Assembly: GCF_947072515.1 (NCBI RefSeq)
Contig: NZ_CAMTIG010000037.1
Coordinates: forward strand, 1 to 33,990
Direction of reading: 5' to 3'
Length of the DNA: 33,990 bases
DNA from: an uncultured Clostridium sp.
GTDB lineage: Bacteria; Bacillota; Clostridia; Clostridiales; Clostridiaceae
In this document: positions 8,507 to 16,465 of the stretch, in pieces
How positions within the stretch are numbered: the stretch's first letter is position 1
How the letters are laid out: the number at the start of each line of letters is the position of its first letter
The notes under the pieces: generated by a model
What the model saw: the letters and a program-made list of their open reading frames with translations, nothing else
Told to the model about the DNA's origin: nothing
The model's database searches: none
Position numbers and translations under genes: made by a program

Positions 8507-8905
8507 ATGAAAGATATAATATTTGATGAATTTCAAGATTCTGTAGAAACTTCTTTAATAAGACATAAAAGTATTCTAGATATCTCTAGTAAATTTACAG
8601 AATCTAGTGCTAGAGTTAATAGAGCAATTATGAAAGCTGTTACTAACTGTGGTTGTATAAAAATTTCTGCTACAAAACAATATATACCTTCTGATGAAGA
8701 TAGTTTAGACTGCTTACAAGAATGTTTTAAATCTCATCTAGAAGGTACACTATGCCCTAATTGTAGAGAAATTATTGAAGGTGAAATGGGAAATAATTTA
8801 TTTTATCTAACCTCTCTTTGTAACAGTTTAAATATTAATCTCTATGATGTTCTTATTAAAGAAAATCAAAAAGTTAATACCTTAGGCAAATTTAATTTTA
8901 GATAA
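8507..8905 (+). CDS. Small Cys-rich conserved clostridial protein, function unknown
   Basis: A 132-aa soluble protein with no signal peptide. I recall such clostridial proteins beside disA and yacL being labelled DUF1573, but I cannot verify that. It has seven Cys: CGC at 48-50, C69, C73, a CPNC knuckle at 83-86 and C105. The paired Cys suggest metal (zinc) binding. Residues 87-122 (EIIEGEMGNNLFYLTSLCNSL and after) resemble the third helix of MazG-like NTP pyrophosphohydrolases (ExGDxLFYLxxL...), but Asn replaces the metal-binding Asp. AAGGGGTGA lies five bases before the ATG. It is divergent from yacL and converges on disA, with a shared terminator. No function is assigned. Confidence 0.8.
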   Translation: MKDIIFDEFQDSVETSLIRHKSILDISSKFTESSARVNRAIMKAVTNCGCIKISATKQYIPSDEDSLDCLQECFKSHLEGTLCPNCREIIEGEMGNNLFYLTSLCNSLNINLYDVLIKENQKVNTLGKFNFR

Positions 8906-8910
8906 TATAA

Positions 8911-8944
8911 AAACGATACTTGGATTTTTCTAAGTATCGTTTTT
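8911..8944. terminator. Bidirectional intrinsic terminator
   Basis: AAACGATACTT (8911-8921) pairs with AAGTATCGTTT (8932-8942), with T-runs on both outgoing strands. It lies between the convergent Cys-rich gene (plus) and disA (minus) and can serve both. Confidence 0.88.
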
Positions 8945-8963
8945 ATTATGTGCTAAAATTTTT

Positions 8964-10028
8964 TTATAATTCAGCTTTTAATGAAATTTGTTCATTTATT
9001 CTTCTAAGACCGTTTCTTATAGCTCTAGCTCTAGCTTCACCAATTCCTTCTACTAAATCTAATTCTTCTATTTCAGCATTTATAATTTGATTAAAACTTC
9101 CAAAATGCTTTATTAAATTTTCTATTACAGTTGATGGAATTCTCGGTATCTTACTTAAAATTCTATAACCTTTTGGTGAAATTAACGTATCTGCAAGTAC
9201 TGTATATCCATGTCCTAAAGTTCTCGCTATTGCTTCTAAATCTATAAGTTCCTCTGATGTTAGCTTTTGTATTGCATCATATATATCATTGAATTCATCT
9301 TCATAATAACAGTAATCTCGTATTAGAAGAATCCCATCTCTTTCAACATACCTTATAAGTTCATTTAATTGCATTGAAATGAGTCTACCTTCATTTCCTA
9401 ACTCTAAAATATATACTCGTATTTCCTCAACTATTCTCATAACCATTTCAGTTCGTTGTATAGCCGTAACAACATCAAAAAGTGTTGTTAAATCCTGAAA
9501 TTCTAGAAGATTCAAATTATTTATAACTCTATCTAATACAGATACATATTTCTCTAATGTTTGTATTGCTTGATTTGATCTTCCTAAAATAACACTACTA
9601 TCTCGTAAAACATATTTTATATCACCTTTATATACTGTTATTATATTTCTTCTTTGAGATATTGCTACCACTACTTTATTAGTCTGTCTAGCTACTCTTT
9701 GTGCTGTTCTATGCCTCGTACCAGTTTCTACTGTTGGAATTGTAGCACTAGGTAATAATTGTGCATTTGCACATACTATCCTTTTTAAATCTTTGCTTAA
9801 AACTATAGCCCCATCCATTTTAGCTAATTCATATACATATGCTGGGGAATAATCTGCATTTATTTTAAATCCACCATCTACAATTTCCATAACGTCTTCA
9901 GTATCACCTAAAACAATCAACCCACCTGTTTTAGCTCTAAGAATATTTTCAAGCCCTTCTCTTAAAGGCGTTCCCGGGCACATCATCTTAAGTATTTTTT
10001 TTATTTCTAAATCTCTTTCTAATCTCAT
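8964..10028 (-). CDS. disA: DNA integrity scanning protein DisA, diadenylate cyclase
   Basis: Synthesises c-di-AMP from two ATP and scans DNA for branched lesions. The N-terminal DAC domain (about residues 10-145) has both catalytic motifs, DGAIVLS near 72 and [10 protein letters not shown] near 105. A helical linker follows, and the C-terminal helix-hairpin-helix DNA-binding region is seen in [33 protein letters not shown] near 310-345. Its 354-aa length is normal. It follows radA by 18 bases, the conserved radA-disA pair; RadA is known to interact with DisA in Bacillus. A c-di-AMP receptor (darA, 28359-28688) is in the same window. Confidence 0.97.
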   Translation of the reverse strand: MRLERDLEIKKILKMMCPGTPLREGLENILRAKTGGLIVLGDTEDVMEIVDGGFKINADYSPAYVYELAKMDGAIVLSKDLKRIVCANAQLLPSATIPTVETGTRHRTAQRVARQTNKVVVAISQRRNIITVYKGDIKYVLRDSSVILGRSNQAIQTLEKYVSVLDRVINNLNLLEFQDLTTLFDVVTAIQRTEMVMRIVEEIRVYILELGNEGRLISMQLNELIRYVERDGILLIRDYCYYEDEFNDIYDAIQKLTSEELIDLEAIARTLGHGYTVLADTLISPKGYRILSKIPRIPSTVIENLIKHFGSFNQIINAEIEELDLVEGIGEARARAIRNGLRRINEQISLKAEL

Positions 10029-10046
10029 AATACTTACTCACCTATT

Positions 10047-11414
10047 TTAAAAAATCTTTTTCATTGCTTCTCTTATATTATTTACACCTATTATATTCAC
10101 TTTTCTTCCATTAAGTTTATCTTTATTTCTCCATGGAACTACTATATTTTCAAACCCCATCTTTTCTGCTTCATTAACCAATCTTTCGGCTGCTGTTATG
10201 GGTCTTATTTCTCCTGTTAACCCAACCTCTCCAATTACTAATGATTTAGGAAGATTTATTGTTTGATTTTTCAAACTTGAAATTAAGGCCATTGATAACC
10301 CTAAATCTGCTGTTGTTCCATCAATATTAAGACCGCCAACCACATTCACATATACATCGCAGTTATAAAAAGGAACTTTTAATTTCTTTTCTAATACTGC
10401 TAAAATCAGACTCAACCTTTGATTATCTATTCCAACTGCAGTTCTTCTTGGCATTACTGCCTTCGTTTCAGTTACAAGTGCTTGAATTTCTACAAGAATT
10501 GGTCTCGACCCTTCCATAATTCCTATTACTACTGAGCCTTCTTGATTAAAATTAGTGTCTTCTAGAAAGATACTCGATGGATCATATACTTCTGTTAATC
10601 CCTCTTGTCTCATTTCAAAAACACCAATTTCACTAGTTGTTCCAAATCTATTTTTCATAGTACGAAGTATTCTAAATTCCTCTGTTCTTTCTCCTGAAAA
10701 ATGTAATACTGTATCTACCATATGCTCTAGTACTCTTGGTCCTGCAAGCTCTCCTTGTTTAGTTACATGAGCAACTATAAATAAAGGAATATTTTTATTC
10801 TTCCCTATTCTCATCAATTGATTCGAGCACTCCTTAACTTGCGATACACTTCCCGGAGCTGATGTTACACTTTCTTTATATATAGTTTGAATAGAATCAA
10901 TAATTACAAACTTAGGTTCTAGTTGATCAATGTATACTTCAACTTTATCTAGATTAGTTTCCGATATTATAAATAACTCATCTGACTTAACTCCTAATCT
11001 ATCTCCCCTTATTTTTATTTGCTCTTCCGATTCTTCTCCTGAAACATATAAAACTTTTCCATACTTATCTGAAATATTACTAGCTGTTTGTAACAGTAGT
11101 GTTGATTTTCCAATACCAGGATCTCCTGAAATAAGTGTAAGAGAACCTCTTACTAATCCTCCACCAAGAACTCTATTTAGCTCTTTTAATCCTGTATCTA
11201 ATCTTTCTCTCTCTCCAGATTTAATTTCTTTAATACTTTTAGGCATATTGTCTATAGTAATAGCTTTAGCTATTTGTGTCTTTGTTATTGCTTTTTGATC
11301 TTTTATCTCTTCTACAAATGTATTCCATTCATTACAGTCTGGACACTTACCTAACCATTTCGGACTTTCATATCCACATTTTTGGCAAGTGAATACTGAT
11401 TTTATTTTAGCCAT
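10047..11414 (-). CDS. radA: DNA repair protein RadA
   Basis: RecA-like ATPase that promotes branch migration during recombinational repair. From the chosen start the protein is 455 aa. The N-terminal zinc finger is CQKCGYESPKWLGKCPDC at about 9-26. The Walker A motif GDPGIGKSTLL lies near 95-105, the RadA-specific KNRFG near 253, and a Lon-protease-like C-terminal domain fills the last 150 residues (VYVNVVGGLNIDGTTADL). I start at the ATG at 11412-11414 (MAKIKSVF), with AAGGGTGG upstream, rather than at the GTG five codons earlier, which lies in that ribosome-binding site. Confidence 0.96.
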   Translation of the reverse strand: MAKIKSVFTCQKCGYESPKWLGKCPDCNEWNTFVEEIKDQKAITKTQIAKAITIDNMPKSIKEIKSGERERLDTGLKELNRVLGGGLVRGSLTLISGDPGIGKSTLLLQTASNISDKYGKVLYVSGEESEEQIKIRGDRLGVKSDELFIISETNLDKVEVYIDQLEPKFVIIDSIQTIYKESVTSAPGSVSQVKECSNQLMRIGKNKNIPLFIVAHVTKQGELAGPRVLEHMVDTVLHFSGERTEEFRILRTMKNRFGTTSEIGVFEMRQEGLTEVYDPSSIFLEDTNFNQEGSVVIGIMEGSRPILVEIQALVTETKAVMPRRTAVGIDNQRLSLILAVLEKKLKVPFYNCDVYVNVVGGLNIDGTTADLGLSMALISSLKNQTINLPKSLVIGEVGLTGEIRPITAAERLVNEAEKMGFENIVVPWRNKDKLNGRKVNIIGVNNIREAMKKIF

Positions 11415-11470
11415 AAAACCACCCTTCACAAATTAATTAATAAAATAAACAATTTTTATTCTATTATTTA

Positions 11471-11499
11471 ATTATATCTTATTTATTCCATTATATAAA
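11471..11499 (-). promoter_or_regulatory. Possible promoter of radA-disA
   Basis: On the minus strand TATAAT (11471-11476) is perfect and TTTATA (11494-11499) is 17 bases upstream. The region is extremely AT-rich, so the -35 call is weak. It lies about 57 bases before the radA ATG. Confidence 0.4.
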
Positions 11500-11591
11500 T
11501 TTAATTTGTAAATTTATATAATTATATTTTAATGATTTTCTATAAATCTATGCTTATTCTTAATAGTATTTTCCATACTTAAATTTCTTCT

Positions 11592-11622
11592 AAAAAAAAG
11601 AAATGTACTTCAATACATTTCT
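11592..11622 (-). terminator. Intrinsic terminator after nagB
   Basis: On the minus strand AGAAATGTA and TACATTTCT pair around a six-base loop and are followed by a run of eight T residues. It lies about 35 bases downstream of the nagB stop. Confidence 0.85.
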
Positions 11623-11655
11623 CCCTCTAAAAGTTTCTTTATTTTTCCAAATTAA

Positions 11656-12387
11656 TTATCTATTAATTAGTTTAGCAGCTGCTTCATCTAAAACTACTGT
11701 AACATCTTTATGCATTTGTAGCATAGTTACAGGACAACTTGTTCCTATTTTCCCACTAAATAATTCTTTCATTGCTTCTGCTTTATTTTCTCCACTTGCT
11801 AATAATAAAATTTTCTTTGATTTCATTATTTGTCCAAGTCCCATTGTTATAGCTGTTTTTGGAACTTCATCAGCTGATTCAAAATATCTTGAGTTAGAAT
11901 CTATTGTACTTTGAGTTAAACCTGTTAAATGTGTTCCTGCAACTAATTCTCCATCTGGTTCATTAAACGCAATATGGCCGTTAGTTCCAACTCCTAATAA
12001 TTGAATATCTATTCCACCTAGGTTATCAATCATTTGATCATATTTTCTACCTTCTTCATTTATATCTTTTGCTAAACCATTTGGTACAAAAGTTTTTGTT
12101 TTATCTATATTGATATAATCTAATAAATGAGTATTCATAAAGTATCTATAGCTTTGTGGATGATCTCCTTGAAGTCCTACATATTCATCTAAATTAACTG
12201 ATGTTATATCTTTAAAATCTATTTCACCATCTTTATTCATTCTAATTAATTCTTTATACATACCTTCTGGAGTTCCTCCAGTTGCTAATCCTAATATTGC
12301 CTTTGGATTTTCCTTTATTACTGAAGCCATTTCCTCAGCTCCAACTTTACTCATTTCATCATAATTTTTTACTACTATTAATCTCAT
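11656..12387 (-). CDS. nagB: Glucosamine-6-phosphate deaminase
   Basis: Converts glucosamine 6-phosphate to fructose 6-phosphate and ammonia, linking amino-sugar breakdown to glycolysis. The 243-aa protein has the phosphate-binding loop LGLATGGTPEGMYKEL near residues 33-48, the catalytic NLDEYVGL near 65-72 and the signature LLGVGTNGHIAFNEP near 130-144, including the active-site His. The length fits the short Gram-positive form, which lacks the E. coli allosteric extension. Its ATG overlaps the stop of the GntR regulator upstream by the bases ATGA, so the two are translationally coupled. Confidence 0.96.
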   Translation of the reverse strand: MRLIVVKNYDEMSKVGAEEMASVIKENPKAILGLATGGTPEGMYKELIRMNKDGEIDFKDITSVNLDEYVGLQGDHPQSYRYFMNTHLLDYINIDKTKTFVPNGLAKDINEEGRKYDQMIDNLGGIDIQLLGVGTNGHIAFNEPDGELVAGTHLTGLTQSTIDSNSRYFESADEVPKTAITMGLGQIMKSKKILLLASGENKAEAMKELFSGKIGTSCPVTMLQMHKDVTVVLDEAAAKLINR

Positions 12388-13106
12388 TTTAAAATCCCCT
12401 CTCTTCTTGAAATATTAACTTCTAAAATATACTTATCAGATCTATAAACTGATTCTTCTATAAAAAGTATATTTCCATTACTATCTAAAGTCTTCCCATA
12501 AGTTTTTATTAATGGTATAACCTCATTTACATCAAATAAATTCTTATAATATTCATCCATAACAATTGCTGTTATTTCTGATTCAGAATGATCTATCATA
12601 TATCCTTTCGCTTCTAACACTTCAAACAAAGAACCCTTTAACATATCTTTTTCTAAGTTTGATATTTTATCAACTGGAATATGTACTATTTCGTTAGCAA
12701 TACACTCATTGTCAACTTTTCTCATTCTATTTATTTTATATACTTTTTCAACATTTAGAGTATCAGAAAGCTCTTCTGGTATAGCTATCATTTCAAATTC
12801 TAAAATTTGTGTTTTCAGCTCTCTTCCTGATTTTCTTATGATATCTGTAAAACTCATAACATCTTTTTGCTTTACCTTAGGTTCACAAACAAAAGTGCCT
12901 TTTCCCTTTTCTCTTACTAAAAGCCCCTCTTGAACTAATTCCCCTAACGCTTGCCTTACTGTCATTCTACTTACTTCGTATTGCTCAACTAATTCTCTCT
13001 CACTTGCAATACATTCATTAGTTTTCCAAACTCCTTTTGCTATTTTATCTCTTATTTCTTCTTTTAATTGATAATATGCAGGTATTGGACTATTTTTATC
13101 TATCAT
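12384..13106 (-). CDS. nagR: GntR/HutC-family regulator of amino-sugar genes, NagR (YvoA)-like
   Basis: A 240-aa repressor. Residues 1-70 form a winged helix-turn-helix (ASERELVEQYEVSRMTVRQALGELVQEGLL, then the wing EKGKGTFV). Residues about 90-235 form a UTRA effector domain of the HutC subfamily, which in NagR/DasR binds phosphorylated amino sugars. It is immediately upstream of and overlaps nagB. A near-perfect dre-type palindrome (13146-13161) overlaps the -35 of its own promoter, so autorepression relieved by glucosamine 6-phosphate or N-acetylglucosamine 6-phosphate is likely. Family and target are well supported; the effector is inferred. Confidence 0.88.
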   Translation of the reverse strand: MIDKNSPIPAYYQLKEEIRDKIAKGVWKTNECIASERELVEQYEVSRMTVRQALGELVQEGLLVREKGKGTFVCEPKVKQKDVMSFTDIIRKSGRELKTQILEFEMIAIPEELSDTLNVEKVYKINRMRKVDNECIANEIVHIPVDKISNLEKDMLKGSLFEVLEAKGYMIDHSESEITAIVMDEYYKNLFDVNEVIPLIKTYGKTLDSNGNILFIEESVYRSDKYILEVNISRREGILK

Positions 13107-13125
13107 AAGTTTTCCTCCTAATTCT

Positions 13126-13154
13126 ATTATATCTATTATCTATATAGTTGTCTA
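13126..13154 (-). promoter_or_regulatory. Sigma-A promoter of nagR-nagB
   Basis: TAGACA (13149-13154) and a perfect TATAAT (13126-13131) are separated by 17 bases on the minus strand. A good ribosome-binding site (AGGAGG) and the nagR ATG follow. The -35 lies inside the operator. Confidence 0.75.
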
Positions 13155-13161
13155 GACCACT
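13146..13161. promoter_or_regulatory. dre-like NagR/DasR operator
   Basis: AGTTGTCTAGACCACT is a near-perfect palindrome centred on CTAG. It differs at one position from the symmetrical AGTGGTCTAGACCACT form of the dre element bound by NagR and DasR regulators. It covers the -35 of the nagR-nagB promoter and lies in the intergenic region shared with the divergent small ORF at 13242. Confidence 0.8.
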
Positions 13162-13183
13162 AGACACTTTTATTTTATTATTT

Positions 13184-13213
13184 GAATATTTTTCTTTCTT
13201 TATACAAATAATA
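13184..13213 (+). promoter_or_regulatory. Possible sigma-G-like promoter of the 56-codon ORF
   Basis: GAATA (13184-13188) fits the sigma-G -35 consensus GHATR. After 18 bases AATAATA (13207-13213) fits CATNHTA except for the first base. Transcription would start about 15-20 bases before the ORF's ribosome-binding site. The region is AT-rich, so a chance match is quite possible. Confidence 0.3.
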
Positions 13214-13241
13214 ATTATACAACTATTTAGGAGGTTGCACT

Positions 13242-13412
13242 ATGTTTAATAAAATAAATCTACTCAATCCATTAAATCCAATTGTAGAAAATCCTTTAAA
13301 AACTCCCATGCAAACAAACATAAGTCAATCTTTTGATACGAATCAAAATAAGGATGAATCAGAAAATTTATTACTTAATTCTAATATAAGTGATTCAAAC
13401 TCCATTGAATAG
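13242..13412 (+). CDS. Small Asn/Ser-rich protein, 56 aa, unknown
   Basis: An open frame of 56 codons beginning MFNKINLLNPLNPIVENPLK and ending NISDSNSIE. A strong ribosome-binding site (AGGAGGTTG) lies five bases before the ATG, which makes translation likely. It has no Cys, no transmembrane segment and no signal peptide. The first 20 residues repeat an LNP/NPL pattern, and the rest is polar and rich in Asn and Ser, so it is probably unstructured. It is divergent from nagR and upstream of a glutaredoxin gene that has its own promoter. A sigma-G-like promoter is possible, so a spore role is one guess. I do not recognise the family. Confidence 0.55.
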   Translation: MFNKINLLNPLNPIVENPLKTPMQTNISQSFDTNQNKDESENLLLNSNISDSNSIE

Positions 13413-13424
13413 GTATTTATTACC

Positions 13425-13453
13425 TTGAACACATAACTTTTTTAGAGTAAAAT
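13425..13453 (+). promoter_or_regulatory. Sigma-A-type promoter of the glutaredoxin gene
   Basis: TTGAAC (13425-13430) and TAAAAT (13448-13453) are separated by 17 bases, about 35 bases before the glutaredoxin ATG. It begins just after the stop of the 56-codon ORF. Confidence 0.65.
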
Positions 13454-13487
13454 TACTTATTATATACTCAATTTAAGGAGGTTACTT

Positions 13488-13721
13488 ATGATGGTTAAAG
13501 TTTACACAACTGATTCTTGTCCATGGTGCGTAAAAGCTAAAAGCTATTTAAAAAGTAAAGGTGTTGATTACACAGAACTTAACGTACAAGATGACATGGA
13601 AGCTAGAGAAGAAATGGTTAAAGGTTCTAAACAAATGGGAGTACCTGTTCTTGATATAAATGGTACATTCATTATAGGATTTGATAAACCTGCTATAGAT
13701 AAGGCTTTATCAGAAGCATAA
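13488..13721 (+). CDS. Glutaredoxin-like thiol-disulfide oxidoreductase (CPWC)
   Basis: A 77-aa single-domain thioredoxin-fold protein. The redox motif CPWC is at residues 9-12, the cis-Pro motif GVPVLDING near 51-59 and the C-terminal IIGFDKPAID follows. The size and sequence match the clostridial glutaredoxin-like proteins that work with a thioredoxin-reductase-type flavoprotein (the Cp9/Cp34 pair of C. pasteurianum). AAGGAGG precedes tandem ATG codons at 13488 and 13491; the first is used here. It is a stand-alone transcription unit with its own promoter and terminator. A paralogue with CPGC (19352-19585) is next to trxB. The physiological electron donor is not shown. Confidence 0.9.
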   Translation: MMVKVYTTDSCPWCVKAKSYLKSKGVDYTELNVQDDMEAREEMVKGSKQMGVPVLDINGTFIIGFDKPAIDKALSEA

Positions 13722-13748
13722 AAAAAGATGCCAATTGGCATCTTTTTT
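13721..13748. terminator. Bidirectional intrinsic terminator
   Basis: AAAAAAGATGCCAA pairs perfectly with TTGGCATCTTTTTT. It lies between the convergent glutaredoxin gene (plus) and the permease (minus) and gives a T-run on both strands. Confidence 0.9.
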
Positions 13749-13769
13749 TATTATAATATTTAAATTTAA

Positions 13770-14897
13770 TTATATAAATTTCATAAGCAAAATAGATGCT
13801 GGAATTAGTACAATTAACATCACTAAGCTATATAATGCAAATGTTTTTATATATGTTCCTGTTTTAGTCTCACCACTACTTATTGCAAATTTATATGATA
13901 TTATACTCGCCATTGAACCTATCAATGAGAATAATCCACCATTATTTACACCATATATTAGTGCTACATATTTATGCGTAAATGGTGATAATAATAATGT
14001 TGTTGGAACATTACTAATAAATTGGCTTAATCCTAGCGCAATAAAATATGTATGAATATCATTAACTAAAAAGCTTGAAATAATTTTCTTCACTTCTGGT
14101 ATCGCTGATATATTTCCTATAAAAATAAAAAATGCAGTAAATGTTAAAATCAGTGAATAATCTACTTCTAAAAATAATTTTTTATCTATTATCAACGTCA
14201 CTAATATTACTACTATAAATGCTATTTGATAATTTACTAAATGAAACACAGATCCTAATACTATTAAGAATAATATTCCATAAACTACTATCATGCTTTT
14301 TTTATCGATTTTAACTTCTTTTATAGTTACATTTAAATTTCTATTTTTTTGTGTAAATACAAGAAATAATAAAACTATAAAAGCAATTATCGTTATTGGA
14401 ATAGTCACACTAAAAAATTGTTTATCTGTTAAATTAAAATGTGTGTATATATATAAATTTTGTGAACTTCCCATCGGTGTTAACGAACACCCAACAATAG
14501 CTGCTATAGTTTGAAAAATTATAAGCTTTGTTGGATTAAAGTTAGCCTTCTTAGCTAAAATTAAACTAAGTGGTACAAATGTAATTAATGCTACATCATC
14601 CGTTATAAGCATTGAACTAAAGAAAGTCAAGCATATCATTATAAGGTAAACACCTCTTAAACTTTTATCTTTATGTAATAATTTAGTTCCTATATAATCT
14701 AAAAATTTAAATCTTTTTAATGCCGTTACTACGACCATTAAATTAAATAATAATACTAAAACTTTAAAATTGATATAACTCAGTTTTGGAGGTGATATAA
14801 AAGATGAAATAATAGCTAGTATTACAGCTATTATAAGTATTATCTCTTTTTTGCAAAACTCCTTTATCCTTTGTTTGTCTAACGTGTTTAAATTCAT
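13770..14897 (-). CDS. SLC13-family (ion transporter superfamily) permease
   Basis: A 375-aa integral membrane protein with about ten hydrophobic segments. Superfamily landmarks are MLITDDVALITFVPLSL near residues 95-111, GCSLTPMGSSQNLYIY near 135-150 and, in the second half, FISNVPTTLLLSPF near 300. This two-fold TDD...TPxGSxxN and SNxP pattern is typical of SLC13/CitMHS and ArsB/NhaD transporters, so a sodium-coupled anion or dicarboxylate carrier is the best guess. The substrate cannot be told. The C-terminus may be short compared with the usual 400-450 aa. It stands alone between the glutaredoxin and pst units. Confidence 0.8.
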   Translation of the reverse strand: MNLNTLDKQRIKEFCKKEIILIIAVILAIISSFISPPKLSYINFKVLVLLFNLMVVVTALKRFKFLDYIGTKLLHKDKSLRGVYLIMICLTFFSSMLITDDVALITFVPLSLILAKKANFNPTKLIIFQTIAAIVGCSLTPMGSSQNLYIYTHFNLTDKQFFSVTIPITIIAFIVLLFLVFTQKNRNLNVTIKEVKIDKKSMIVVYGILFLIVLGSVFHLVNYQIAFIVVILVTLIIDKKLFLEVDYSLILTFTAFFIFIGNISAIPEVKKIISSFLVNDIHTYFIALGLSQFISNVPTTLLLSPFTHKYVALIYGVNNGGLFSLIGSMASIISYKFAISSGETKTGTYIKTFALYSLVMLIVLIPASILLMKFI

Positions 14898-14999
14898 GAC
14901 GTCTCCTTCTTCACTGTAGAATTTAAAATAAGTTTCATGAATTAATTGTACCGTGCAAAAAAATATATAGCAATAAATATTAAATTTTTTTAATATAAC

Positions 15000-15033
15000 A
15001 GCTAGAGTATTAATTAATTTTAATACTCTGGCT
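15000..15033 (-). terminator. Probable terminator hairpin of the pst-phoU operon
   Basis: AGCTAGAGTATTAA (15000-15013) pairs with TTAATACTCTGGCT (15020-15033) with one mismatch. It lies directly downstream of the phoU stop. The outgoing minus-strand tail (GTTATATT) is only moderately T-rich, so termination may be incomplete. Confidence 0.55.
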
Positions 15034-15040
15034 ATATAAA

Positions 15041-15697
15041 TTATTCATTTAAGTCTACATATTCACCGGTTTTACTAAAAATAATCCACTCACATATATT
15101 AGTTATATGATCGCCTATTCGTTCTAAATACTTGCTTACAAACAATATTTGTGTACCAAGTTCTACATCACTTTCATTATTTTTTACATATTGTAAAGTA
15201 TTTTTAAATACTTCTTTATAAAGTTTATCTATGTTATCATCTAGTTTACATATATCATATGCCGAACTTGTATCTCTCTCTAAATATGCATCCATAGCTA
15301 GTGTTAACATATTTTTTATTTCTTTTTCCATATCCCAAATTCCATTAGCTTCATCTATAAACTTTGTAAAATCCCCTTTATAAACAACTTTGCAAATATC
15401 AACTACTAAGTCAGCCATTCTTTCTAAGTCTGTTACTATTTTCGAAGCTGTAAATACTCTTCTTAAATCTTTAGCCAAAGGTTGTTCCGTTGCTATGAAC
15501 TTAATACAATCCTCTTCTATTTCTTTTTGAAGTTTATCTATTTCATTATCATTTTCCATACACGATTTTGCTAATTCTTTATCATTTATATGAATTGCTG
15601 TCATTGTTCCTTCTAAATGATTTAATACTAATTCAGACATATACTTTAACTTACTATTAATTGCATTTATTTTTAATTTTTGAACTTCTTTCTTCAT
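15041..15697 (-). CDS. phoU: Phosphate signalling protein PhoU
   Basis: A 218-aa all-helical protein with two PhoU three-helix repeats. Repeat 1 (about residues 15-105) contains the acidic metal-binding stretch ENDNEIDKLQKEIEEDC, and repeat 2 (about 115-210) contains KLDDNIDKLYKEVFK. FVSKYLERIGDHITNICEWIIF near 187-208 is the typical C-terminal signature. PhoU links the Pst transporter to the PhoR/PhoP phosphate-sensing system and limits phosphate uptake. It is the last gene of pstSCAB-phoU, 11 bases after pstB. Confidence 0.95.
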   Translation of the reverse strand: MKKEVQKLKINAINSKLKYMSELVLNHLEGTMTAIHINDKELAKSCMENDNEIDKLQKEIEEDCIKFIATEQPLAKDLRRVFTASKIVTDLERMADLVVDICKVVYKGDFTKFIDEANGIWDMEKEIKNMLTLAMDAYLERDTSSAYDICKLDDNIDKLYKEVFKNTLQYVKNNESDVELGTQILFVSKYLERIGDHITNICEWIIFSKTGEYVDLNE

Positions 15698-15708
15698 AGT
15701 TTTCTCCT

Positions 15709-16458
15709 TTAACCGAATCTTCCTGTTATATAATCTTCAGTTCTTTTATCTTCTGGTTTATAAAATATATCTTCTGTTTTACCGTACTCTATGACTTCCC
15801 CACTTAAAAAGAATGCTGTTTTATCTGCAATTCTTCCAGCTTGTTGCATATTGTGTGTAACTATTATAACTGTATAATCCTTTTTTAATGTCGATATTAA
15901 TTCTTCTACTTTTCCTGTTGAAATTGGATCCAATGCTGAAGTTGGTTCATCCATAAGTATTACTTCTGGTGATATTGCTAACGTTCTTGCTATACAAAGT
16001 CTTTGTTGCTGTCCTCCTGAAAGTCCCATTGCAGATTTTTTTAACCTATCCTTTGTTTCTTCCCAAAGAGCTGCCCCTTTTAAACTTTTTTCTACTATTT
16101 CATCTAAAGTTTTTTTATCTTTTATTCCATGAATTCTTGGCCCATATGCTACATTATCATATATACTCATTGGAAATGGATTTGGTTTTTGAAAAACCAT
16201 TCCAACTCTTTTTCTAAGTGTTATCTCATCATAATCTTCAAAGATATTCTCACCTTCAAAAAATACTTTTCCTTGAATTTTAACACTATCAATTAAATCA
16301 TTCATTCTATTTAAAGTTCTTAAAAATGTAGATTTTCCACATCCTGATGGTCCTATTAGTGCCGTTACTTCATTTTTCTTAAAACTTATATTTATATCTT
16401 TTAATGCTCTATGAGTTCCATAATATAAGTTCAAATCCTTTGTTTCTATAATTTCCAT
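15709..16458 (-). CDS. pstB: Phosphate ABC transporter ATP-binding protein
   Basis: The ATPase subunit of the high-affinity phosphate importer, 249 aa. The Walker A motif is GPSGCGKST near residues 36-44, the Q-loop [16 protein letters not shown] near 87-102, the ABC signature [13 protein letters not shown] near 146-158, Walker [13 protein letters not shown] near 166-177 and the H-loop IIVTHNM near 198. [10 protein letters not shown] is a PstB hallmark. It follows pstA by seven bases. Confidence 0.97.
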   Translation of the reverse strand: MEIIETKDLNLYYGTHRALKDINISFKKNEVTALIGPSGCGKSTFLRTLNRMNDLIDSVKIQGKVFFEGENIFEDYDEITLRKRVGMVFQKPNPFPMSIYDNVAYGPRIHGIKDKKTLDEIVEKSLKGAALWEETKDRLKKSAMGLSGGQQQRLCIARTLAISPEVILMDEPTSALDPISTGKVEELISTLKKDYTVIIVTHNMQQAGRIADKTAFFLSGEVIEYGKTEDIFYKPEDKRTEDYITGRFG

Positions 16459-16465
16459 ACCGCTT

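Noticed and set aside
10555..11298. Plus-strand open frames opposite radA
   Set aside because: They lie wholly within the radA coding region, with Ser/Leu/Pro-rich composition typical of antisense shadows and no family resemblance.
11603..11914. Plus-strand frame of 103 codons opposite nagB
   Set aside because: It starts in the nagB terminator hairpin and covers the highly conserved nagB 3' end; there is no ribosome-binding site.
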